From: Sclerotinia nivalis
Lineage: Eukaryota > Ascomycota > Leotiomycetes > Helotiales > Sclerotiniaceae
Reading direction: 5' to 3'
Length of the DNA: 64,000 bases
NCBI GenBank assembly: GCA_029531795.1
Contig: JAPEIS010000012.1
Location: 1,550,001-1,614,000 of the forward strand
The notes beneath the pieces are model-generated. The model worked only from the letters and a program-made list of their open reading frames with translations. It did not search any database and was not told the DNA's origin. Below are positions 46,584-56,388 of this stretch, piece after piece. Position numbers and translations under genes: made by a program. Position 1 is the stretch's first letter, and every line of letters starts with the position of its first letter.

Positions 46584-48154
46584 ATTTTCTGGAAGTAGGT
46601 GTTTATGATTGTGAGGATGGCTGGCATGGTGCCTTTTGCCTGGTTTGTTTTCGCACGGGTCACGGTGTATCATCGAAAATAGCATGGCTGGTAAAAAAGC
46701 CTTTCCAATAAATCAAACGAATTGAGCAAAAACAAACCAAAAGGTTCCTTTCGATTTGGTGTGATATTTTGTGCGAGCGGCTAGGCAGGGGTTTGAAGTC
46801 GAAGGAGGGTTCGAGAATTCTATGGCTATTATACCCAGGAACTTGCGACCATCGATATTGGAAGGGCATGCACAATTGCAACGGTGATTTTGAGCAAGCT
46901 GTTATATTTCACAATTTGCTGTGGCTTATGTTTGTGAATTTGGTTCTGACTGGTACCTTTCACCGCATCCTGGTGATCCTCATGATGAAGTTAATGGACA
47001 AAATCATGCCATGCCATCTATTCTTTTATATCATTTTCCAGACCTCCACATTGCAACTGGACCCTTGTCAATTCATTTATGAGCTTGCACCAAAGTTACT
47101 GTGAATGAACGCTGATGATTCTATACATGGTCCGGTATCCTATCCTAGGTAATCAATGTATATCGCAGCACCCCGAACGAATTCTTTACATTCCGCATAC
47201 CCCAATCATCCTTTACAACCCATTCCCCAACTTCATACATTCATTCTCCCCCCTAAGCAGGCAGGCACATCATACCTGTAATTTATTTCCCAGAAACCAC
47301 GTTCACGAAAACCAGAACATCACTCTCTGTATTTCAACCCTTCCAATCTCCGCTTTCTTTTTATCCTCATCATCACGCATCAATATCTTCTTCCATCTCA
47401 TTCCTCTTACCCTCTATATCGTCAGGCTGCTTGTCCATCATATATAGATAGATAGGTGCGTGCATGGATATCCAAATGCTCGAGTACAAAGCCATAGTTT
47501 CTCATTCTCTGTTCTGTTCTGTTCTATTGTTTAGCATTTATCCGCTGCGTATTTTGTCATTTCTCGAGTGCATCTGTCAATCACTTGCTATTCCTATTTC
47601 TTGCTTGTGTCCTGTTTTATTTTTTGTTGGTTTTTTACATGCATGCATGCATTGTGAATTGTCACTGTTGCGCCAGTCATTCATTACTTATTACTCAATT
47701 GATAATGATAATGATAGTGTGGATGTGAATCTGTATTTGAGTTCTTATTTTCAATCTTAATATCCTTCATTTTCTTCCTTGCTTTTTCCTTGCATTTCTA
47801 ATCTCCATCACGCTCTTTAGTTTCCCAAACGTGTGTACCACTTCTTGTAAATTCACAAATTCTACACTGCAAATGAAAGTAGAAATTCTTTTTGTGGTAC
47901 GAGCGAGATGTGACGAGGGTGGTGCTGATGTTGATACTGCTGTTGGTCTTGATGCTGACGGTACTAATGAGAATGATGCTGTTGATGATGCTGACGCTAC
48001 AGACGACACTGCTAATCCATACACGAAATGAGGAATGCAATATGAACAGAAATCTCCTCGTCGCTGACCATTTCCTTTTTGATCTTGAACTTAGTACTTA
48101 CTTAGTACTATACTTGAAGTCATCAAAAAGTTCTAGTGCCTCATTTATTAACCC

Positions 48155-49345
48155 CCCATCTCACAAGAAGTTTTGTTGCACATCTGAAATGCACTTCACT
48201 CTTCAACACTCTCTTGGCTTTTCCCTCTGGTGAGGTTAAGTGTATATCTGACGAGGGTAGAAATGGATAGAAATGGGAAGTTAGGATTTGACTAATAGAA
48301 CCACTTTTCAATATTCAATCATTATAAGTCTCTTCCTTTTGCTCGCTAGCTTATTTGTTCGCTCAAATGGTATATGTCAAACTTCTGAGAATAATAGATT
48401 ACCATTATGCTAAGTTCATTGGAATTGCACTGAAGTATCTATTTAATACCCCTTTTGCTATCCTATTAAATTTATCCCGCCACCTCGATAGGTTTTGTTG
48501 CATAGCTTGATTAAATAGAAATCGGCAACTTCAGGAAAACCACTCCATGACTCAGTGTTTCCCTATTTACTCCCTATCCCCCCTTCAAAAATCACATTGC
48601 ATATCTAAACAAGAAAAAGATAGAAAGTTGAAAATCTCGCTAGAATTACCCTTCACCAAAACCACATTTCACTACCTCAGCACTTCCTCAGCACTCTCAT
48701 TTATCCCCCCACCACTCCCCCTTAAAAATTTAATTGCACATCTAAGATTAAATAGCATAAAAACTAAAAGTTGATGACTTCATTACGCACGCTTCATCAC
48801 CCATTCCCTAAAACTCCACTCCAGATCTTCTTACACATCTAAATAGTATAAAAACTAAAAGTTGATGACTTCTGAAACCACACTCCATGGCTCACTCACT
48901 CGCCTGAAGATTTTGTTGCGCATCGTATAGATATGGAAATAATAATCTACTCGAGTATTAGCATCGCTTGAACACCTCATCTCTCTTCTTTTCAGTTTAT
49001 TATTCAATAAGCACTTAGGCATTTATGCTCCTCCCCTTCTCTTCTCTTCTGTTCTCTTCTCCTTCTTTAGAAAACTTGTTGTACAGCTCATATCTAACAA
49101 ACACAAAAATATCATAGAATATAGACTTCATACTCCTTTCTTCCCTCCATTGCACTCGCGCTCCTCCCCTTTTTTCTTCTGTTCTGTTCTTTTCTTTCAG
49201 AAAACTTGTTGCTCATATTATACATATTACATCTAACAAACACAAAAATAATAAACTAAAAATATCACAGAATATAGACTTCATACTCCTTTTCTCCCTC
49301 CATTACTCTTTCTCCTTCGCTCCCATCCTGCAAAACTTGGCTTAG
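48155..49345. repeat. Family of diverged direct repeats (TTGTTGCACATCTAA-like core)
   Basis: At least eight related segments in the same direction share a core like TTGTTGCACATCTAA, often followed by AAAAACTAAAAGTTGATGAC or ACAAACACAAAAATA and then an ACTCC-rich spacer. Copies lie near 48170, 48500, 48590, 48735, 48825, 48913, 49075 and 49200. The pairs 48735/48825 and 49075/49200 are most alike; the latter share AGAATATAGACTTCATACTC. Spacing is uneven (about 90-330 bp). No coding potential is visible. Confidence 0.6.
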
Positions 49346-50452
49346 AATTTCCTTGGATAAAGGGCGATAGATAGATAAATAAGAATCTATATATAATATC
49401 TATATATGTATAAATTAGAAACGAGTAATTATAGATTTTCAATTTCTATTTTTCCTTAATTATCTACTGTTTTTACTTGATCATTTACTTATACACTTAT
49501 TCAATCATTATATCCTAAATAACACGATATAGATATCCGTATATATATATAATAACAAAACGATACAAAAACGAAGAAAAGAAAAAGATGGGATATGAAA
49601 CCCTGCTCTTGTATACTGCTCGGGTTTTGTGAAAATGGAAGTGCCTGCTAAAAGCATCCTGTAAAATAGCAAAGAGATATAACCACCACCTCTCCACCTG
49701 GTGCTCGACAGTCCGCATTTTATACTAGAAAAATTGTATACCAATGAGCTATTTATCCATATCATAATCTTCACCCACCTTCCCCCCTGAATTCATATAT
49801 ATTGAAAAATTCTACATCACTTTCTCTCCTATCCAATTCATCCACCTCTCTTCCTCTCCGACAACAGTACATCACAAAGTATTCCTTTTTTAATTCCTTT
49901 TTTTTAAAAAATTCAAAAACTCCCTAAACCTCGTTTCCTCATCTCTATACTATATACTCACCCACTCATCTCCAATCTTTACTTTAAAATTTCATATTTG
50001 ATTCAACCCCCCCGCCCTTATGATCCCATCCCCCTAACCTCTATATTTCTGGTTCCCTTTTACTCAGAATCTACAATGCCCAATCCATCTCTGACCTAAT
50101 TTCCAGATTTCGCGAATTTCTTTCTTAAATGCCTTCCCCAAATTCTTTTTTTCAACCTCCCCCTCAACCTCCTCCCCTCAAACTCTTCCCCCAAAACCAT
50201 TCCTTCTCCCTCCTCCCTCCTCCCCAACTAAAAGAATCCCCAAAAAATCCAAGAACCACCCCCCCATCCCTATCCCCATCCCCATCTCTATCCCCATCTC
50301 TATCCCTATCCCCAACTCCCAACCTCCAACTCCCAATTCCCTATCCCCATCCCCATCCTCCATTTATAATAAAAATCCATTCAACATTTAACATTTAACA
50401 TCTATTCAATAATATCATTGTCATTATATTTATCTTTATCATTTTATTAAAA

Positions 50453-50510
50453 TATATCATATCATATCATATCATATCATATCATATCATATCATATCAT
50501 ATCATATCAT
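50453..50510. repeat. (ATCAT)n microsatellite
   Basis: About eleven perfect 5-bp ATCAT units in tandem within AT-rich DNA. Confidence 0.9.
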
Positions 50511-51201
50511 TATTATTTTATTATATCCCATCCTCATCCTCATTCACATTTATTGCAAGTTCATCTAAATCATAACATTATATCATTTTCACATCGACCA
50601 TTCATCCTCCTACTCTCATACGTTCTTCCTTAGATGCAACCTTATTATTAACTCCCTATTACTCATTTACACTACACAATCACACTCAATCACATCACTC
50701 ACACACACAAACCCATCATCTCAAACCCATCGTCATTTCAAATCTCAAAATTCCAATTTTTCAAATTCAACAAAGTATCAATTAATCAATCAATCAATCA
50801 TTAACTACCAGATAGGTATCTCCTTAATTTCAAACTTTTCCTCTTATCCCTTCAACCCTCCCATTCTCAATTCACCGATCCACCCACCCACCGACCAACC
50901 ATTTATCCATGTATTCAATCCATTTCCATTGATTTTCCAGCCATCGATTCGCATTTCTCTATTTCATCTTGACCTCCAGTAAGGACCCCTTTATCTCCTC
51001 GCGCCATTCATCAAATCGCCTCGCCTCGCTGACACGGTAACGCATCGCAGTACCTCGCTAGTATCAAATCCCACCCACACCATACCCCCAATGATTCATG
51101 AGTCATGAATCGTAAATCATAATCTTGGTCTGTCGTTTGAATAATTACAGTAATCATCGTTCCAATTCCCATCACCCCAATCATCCATGAGTCATCACCC
51201 C

Positions 51202-53466
51202 CTAATTCTCATCACCACCCCTCACACTAACTCCATCAATCACACTTTCCGTCGCGATACTTTCTGTAACCTCACTCTTTCCCTCCTCACCATCACCAAC
51301 ACCACTTCCACCCTCACCATTAATAGCTCTCTTCTTTCTCCTCTCATGCATCTCCCCATGTCTTTTTAACTGATCCAACCTATGAAATGTCTTTGGACAC
51401 TCTGGACATTCATAATGACCTCTCTCCCCATGAGTCTTTCTATGTTTTGCTAAGTTTGATGATTCGCTAAAAGTCTTTCCGCAGATACTGCAAACGAGAG
51501 GTTTTTCTTGGGTGTGTATGCGTTCATGAACTGTGCATGCACTTTGCTGAGGGAAGGATTTTGGACAATATCTGCATTTCCATGGTTTTTCACCAGTATG
51601 AAGACGGTAATGTTGTTTTAGAGATTGAGCCGCCGCGAATGTTTTTCCACAACCAGGAAAGTCACACGTACATTCCTTGACTATTTAAAACTGGTCAGTA
51701 TTGTAAACTTATTAAAAGGAATGAAACTTACACCCTGTATGACTCGCCATATGTCTTTCGAGTTTTCCTCTTTGAGAAAATCCTTCCTTAACACCCATTT
51801 TATGCTTTCGAGAACAACCTTGCCATTTACAAAAATAACCTGAAGTTTTGTTCAAAACAGACAAGTGAAAATCCTTGACATGAGTTTGAAGATCACTTTC
51901 TGATGTAAATACTTGACCGCAAAGATGGTTGTTGGTTAACCATTTGCAAGATAGATGATTATGCGATTCTGATCTTTCGTTCTTCGCCAAGGGAGCGATC
52001 TCTTCTTCTACCTCTTCCTGTGCCTTTGCTTCCACTGGCATTGATATACTAGAAAGATCAATTTCCTCAACAGGTGTCATCGGAATGGGTAAATTGTGAT
52101 CATGATTCAAATGATTGAAGAATTGATTTGGATCTTGATATGAAGTATTACAAGAATCAATTTGACACTGTAATTGCCCTTGTAGAGGTATAGCATGCAT
52201 TTGATCAATATGATTGTGAAGCATTGAAGGATCACAATACATCTCATCCGCAAGACATCCAGGAGCAGGACATGGAAATCCATTGAGATTTTCATCAAAT
52301 GTAAAGCCATGATTCATCTGCAAATGATCTAAAGGATTCGAGTCGAGTGGTGTTTGACAAGATCCTGAAGGCATTGGACAATTGAAGGTAAATTGTGGAT
52401 CGATATGTTCCTGATGAAAATGTTTATGCCATTCATATTGATCATGCATTGGTTGTCCACAGTCCAACCAATTACAATTGAACATCTCCAATCCATCACC
52501 GAAACGCATTCCAGTACCAGAAAGTGAGGACACCGACATATTGTTCGTTAATTGGTGCATAGGAGGCCCCGGGGCTTGCGAGACCGCCATATCTGAATAA
52601 GGTGTTTCCATGTTCAAGACCAATGATGGTGTTGTTGGGACAGGAGAAGGGGATATTTCTTCTTGAGCTTGGTCGTCTCGTAATCCAGGCGCAAAAGTGT
52701 GAAATGCGGAAGGTCGTTGTTGCTCTGCTCGCGACATTGCAAGAAAATTATCCCACGTTGGAAACATTTTGTCAGATGTTTGAATGTCTCCAACAACTGA
52801 ACATCGTCTGCTAAGAGCACCATCCTTAACACAAGGTTCCGTATAGACAGGGTTTTCACATTCTGGGGAGGTGCAAACGGGTTGTTCGCACTCCGGGGAG
52901 GTGCAAGCAACAACGACATCATTTCCATCACAATCTGACTCGGCGCATAACGAACCACTTGGACAAGAACTACAACATTCGCTGGTTGTATCGATTTCAG
53001 CTGGTTGGGGTATTGTAGGCATAAATCGTTTTGTAGTAGGTCCATTGGATTCATTGACTCTTTGTCGCTTTCTGGGTGATTTCTCTGTGTAATTTGGAGT
53101 TGGGTCTGCAACAGCTCTCATATTCGAATATCCTTGGTTCATGTTTTGCTGATTGGGAAATTGTTGCGAAAGATCCATTGTTTGATGATAGACGTATGGT
53201 TGATAAGATTGTGATTGTGATTGTAGATTTAACTGCTGCGAGAAGACCTGAGCTTTGAAAGCCTCTTCTTGAGACATTTCTCCATTATATGCTTGATTTT
53301 GAGGGTAGATATTTGGAAATTTATATTGAGCGGAGTAAAGCGGATTGGAAGGAAAGATTGTCGCACCAGGTTGCCGCATAGGGTAATATTGTTGATCGTA
53401 CTCGTTGTACGACATACGTTGGAATTGCTTTAGAGTATCCTCTTGATCGAGAAGAGGTTGCTCCAT
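51202..53466 (-). CDS. zafA: C2H2 zinc finger transcription factor, Zap1/ZafA-like, 737 aa
   Basis: Probable zinc-responsive activator. In yeast (Zap1) and Aspergillus (ZafA) this family switches on zinc uptake genes when zinc is low. Two exons on the minus strand: 53466-51732 and 51680-51202; the intron starts GTAAGT, ends ATAG and joins MASHTG to FKECTCDFPGCGK. Layout: Gln/Tyr-rich N-terminus; a Cys-rich patch near residues 160-215 (SECCSSCPSGSLCAESDCDG, then CTSPECEQPVC), like the zinc-sensing activation domain; an isolated finger group starting near residue 325 (FNCNWLDCGQPM, HFHQEH); then a C-terminal array with CKWQGCSRKHKMGVKEGFSQ-RGKLERH, CGKTFAAAQSLKQH, CPKSFPQQSACTVHERIH, CGKTFSESSNLAKH and CPKTFHRLDQLKRH. 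The SACTVHERIHTQEKPL linker is typical of this family. The C-terminus is basic then Gly-rich. The assignment rests on finger order and sequence remembered from the family, so the symbol is tentative. Confidence 0.82.
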
Positions 53467-54440
53467 GGTCGCAAAGTTTCACCAGACGGTTGCTTGCTTT
53501 TGACTTGCATGTGGTGGGTCGCGACGAAGAAAAGAAGCGTCAGTTGTCGCCAAGTTAGCAACGATAGATAGAAGATTATGGTAGAGTAAGAAGTTTCAGA
53601 GCTGAGTTTGAGCCAACTTGTGATCTTATCCAATGTTTGACAAAGTTGGATCTTAATAGATTGGAAAGGTTTGCCGTGGGGTAAAAACGTGTTGATGCAC
53701 GAAAAGGTGAGTTTGGAGGTGAAGCAGATGAAAATGTATGGATAACGGGTAAGGTAGTAAAAGTACCGGAGTAGTATGTATGGGATTAGCTAAGGTGAAA
53801 AGTATCCAACAAGGTGTTTTTTGAAAGATCTTCAACCCAAAATAAATAGACGGTTTGTTAGATAATAGATAATAGACTTTATATTGCGTTATAGAAAGAG
53901 ATAAAGAAGCGAGAAGATGAACTATTTTGATGTAGAGATATTAGGTAGGTAATTCATATAGGTATATATTTTATTGACCGCCAAACATGAAATAATCCTT
54001 TTCCATTCATTCCTCTTTAAGCCTTACAATGAATCATAAAAGATTCTTGCTGACCAATGATGAGTCTTAGTTGGACTGAAATTTCCCCACCTTATGTCTC
54101 TCCTCTTTTCTTATCGATAAGACTTTGACATCGAGTCTGGAAGAAAAAGCTGGAAAGAGTTATTATGCTGCAGCTGTTGCAACAATACAAATGTAAGATA
54201 AAATGCATTACATGGAAAAATCATCATGAAGCTTCTCGAACACTGTATTCTTTACTCCTGCATATTATGATTATGATCCTTTTAAAACTCATCCATTCTA
54301 TATTGCTTCCCTCCCAGACTCTGAAATCATAAAAGTAACATCACACCACACCACACCACACCCCAGTCCCCCAGTCAGTCAGTTAGTTAATTCGTCAATC
54401 CCGACCAACCAAACCGATCACTAAATCCCCCATCCATCCA
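53467..54440. other. Divergent intergenic region
   Basis: Promoters of the zinc finger gene (-) and the MGNCC gene (+). It is AT-rich with CACACCACACCACACCAC near 54343-54361 and CAGTCAGTCAGTTAGTTA near 54372-54390. A single CAAGGT hexamer lies at 53810-53815. No gene is recognised. Confidence 0.5.
53810..53815 (+). promoter_or_regulatory. Possible ZafA-type zinc response element (CAAGGT)
   Basis: CAAGGT about 345 bp upstream of the zinc finger gene start. CAAGGT is the core reported for ZafA sites in Aspergillus, and autoregulation is known in the family. A single hexamer is expected by chance in a region of this size, so support is weak. Confidence 0.2.
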
Positions 54441-54989
54441 ATGACAACACAGCCTCATTCTTGGCCTGCGTGGTACTATATCATTACCTTTGAACTTCAC
54501 TTCTTCAACTTCACTCCTCGATTCAATTTTCTACAATCCCAAATCCCTTCATTGCAAAACATACCATCGTTACCAACATTACAAACAACAGAATATCCTC
54601 CCTCGTACCAATCCACTTCGCGCAAACGAATCCCTGCTACTAGATCTCCATCTCCAGATTTCGACTGTGGTGGTGACTTTCCTGTCGACGATAGAGCAAG
54701 AGAGGGACCATTGGCAAATTACAACTACGAGGAAGAATTGTATGATTACGATCCTGTTAGCCATCTCCCGCGATCGTTAGATCCCTATTCCAGGCTTGAT
54801 TCGCGAGATTATTCGGAACACCGCCTCATTCATCGCGATCGCGCACTTCCAAGATTTTCAAGACCTCATCCACCAGATCATCTTCCATTCCTTTCACAGG
54901 ACCTCGGATCGCTCCACCTCTACAATTACCCAGACCCCTCCTCCTCTCCCCTCGCCTCTCGCTCAGCCTCACCCTCCCCATCCCCTAAA
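54441..54989 (+). other. In-frame upstream extension of the MGNCC gene (leader or alternative N-terminus)
   Basis: 183 codons open in the same frame as the MGNCC protein, starting ATG at 54441. The middle part has protein-like charge patterning, for example NYNYEEELYDYDPVSHLPRS followed by LDPYSRLDSRDYSEHRLIHR. The first 40 codons are aromatic-rich and read more like leader DNA. It may be a long 5' UTR, or an alternative N-terminus that replaces the lipid anchor. Confidence 0.4.
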
Positions 54990-55535
54990 ATGGGTAACTG
55001 CTGCAGTACCTCCGACCCCTCCCCCTTTGACCAACCCGGCCGCACCCTCTCCTCGGCACCTCCAAAAAACAATCCTCCTCCCGCAGCCCCTAAATCTAGC
55101 GTACCCCATACCGTTGGTGGCCCCCCGCGGACGCTAGGTTCTAGTTCTAGTGGAGGCGGATCAAATGCACAAGAAGATGCTAGAAGGAAAGCTGCTGAAG
55201 CTGCTGAGGTATTATGCTTTCTTTAATATTTTTCTCTTGACTCTCCTCCCTCCTAAACCCACGCTTTCTTCCCATACCCCTATAACCAAAATCCTTCTCC
55301 TCTCCTCTCACAATCAAATCCCCAACCTAAACTACAAGTAATCAAATAATCAAATACTAACAACCCACCCCCAAAACAGGCACGCCTCAACTCCAAAAAA
55401 CCCAAAGGAACACTCGGCAAAAAGCTCGCTGAAGAACAATCCCAAACCCTGGAAACAACACGCAAAAACGCAAGTGCGATCGAAAGACAAACGAGAGATG
55501 CGGATGCGGCGGCGAACGCTAGGGCTTATAATTAA
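54990..55535 (+). CDS. Small MGNCC protein, predicted N-myristoylated/palmitoylated, 124 aa
   Basis: Two exons: 54990-55208 and 55380-55535. The intron starts GTATTA and ends ACAG after a CTAAC site, joining RKAAEAAE to ARLNSKKPKGTLGKKLAEEQ. The protein begins MGNCCSTSDPSPFDQPGRTL. Gly2 followed by Asn and two Cys is a textbook signal for N-myristoylation plus palmitoylation. The middle is Pro/Ser/Gly-rich. The C-terminal 60 residues form a charged helix, ending ARAYN. Membrane tethering is inferred. The same frame is open upstream to an ATG at 54441, which would give a 307-residue form in which the Gly would be internal and could not be myristoylated. I prefer 54990 for the lipidation signal, but the upstream 183 codons look fairly protein-like. 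The partner and function are unknown. It is convergent with prp5. Confidence 0.72.
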
Positions 55536-56111
55536 TCAGAGCAGTCAATGATCGCAGAAAGGAGATGAAGCAGTAGGAAAAGAAGCATAGAAGAACCTCT
55601 TCTCCTGGAAGAGAATGAGTATGGGAATGGGAATGGGAACGGGAATGACAAGATCACGGAGAAAGGTTAATATTGCTTGGTGTTATTTAAACCAGAGGAG
55701 TTAACTATTACAGGATAAGGAAAGGAAACGGGAGGGTGTGTTGGGATACATCCATCTTTCTTTTTATCTGTTTCTTTTTCTTTTTCTTTTTCCCACTTCT
55801 CCTTTTTTTGGGGGCACAAACAGTCAGTCATATGTACACATTGGATAGATAATCTATAATCGGGAGTAAAATTTTGGAAAAGACATGGAGTTTTAGATTA
55901 GATTGGATTGAATTGGATTGAACTGGAATGGTTTGATTGAATCCCGACTGCTTGTTTATTCATTCTACCTTCGAGGTAGATTTTAGGATAGAATGGGATG
56001 GGATAGGATATTTATGTATGCAGCGAAGAAAAGAAATAAGAAATAAGAAATGGAAATTACAATATCTACCTAGTGTTTACTTGTCAAGATTAGGATTATG
56101 CATAAATGAAC

Positions 56112-56142
<31 letters not shown>

Positions 56143-56388
56143 TGTATGTATGTATGTATGTATGTATGTATGTATGTATGTATGTATGTATGTATGTATG
56201 TTTGTATGTTTGTATGTTTGTATGTATGTACTGATATGATACGATACGATATGATATGATAGAACAGGTATAATATTCCTATTCCTACTAAACTATTTCA
56301 CATTGCCACCGTTCCATTCCTATCCTCTTCTCATATATAAATCCTCCCACCCACCCATCCACCCATCCATTGAACCCCACCATCCCAC
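55536..56388. other. Convergent intergenic region
   Basis: Between the 3' ends of the MGNCC gene and prp5. Contains GGGAATGGGAATGG repeats at 55622-55645, a TTTCTTTTTC tract at 55766-55790 and the long (TATG)n array. No gene. Confidence 0.7.
56112..56230. repeat. (TATG)n microsatellite, about 29 units
   Basis: Nearly perfect tetranucleotide array with a few TTTG variants near its 3' end. It encodes an artefactual MYVC-repeat frame on the + strand. It sits between two convergent gene ends. Confidence 0.95.

Larger units (their letters stand above)
46584..51201. other. Gene-free stretch of 4.6 kb, pyrimidine-rich with repeats
   Basis: Lies between the 3' ends of L35 and the zinc finger gene. 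No gene is recognised; frames at 47115-47447, 47464-47760 and 50129-50398 are biased-composition artefacts. It contains the repeat family at 48155-49345, a C-rich CCCCATCTCTAT minisatellite at 50260-50360, an (ATCAT)n array at 50453-50510 and a long pyrimidine-rich tract to 51200. The last part may be the 3' UTR of the zinc finger gene. Confidence 0.5.

Noticed and set aside
50129..50398. Pro/Ser-rich 89-codon frame
   Set aside because: It is a translation of a C-rich minisatellite with no conserved motif or gene context.
56100..56239. Repetitive MYVC-type open frame
   Set aside because: It is a direct translation of the (TATG)n array and not a gene.
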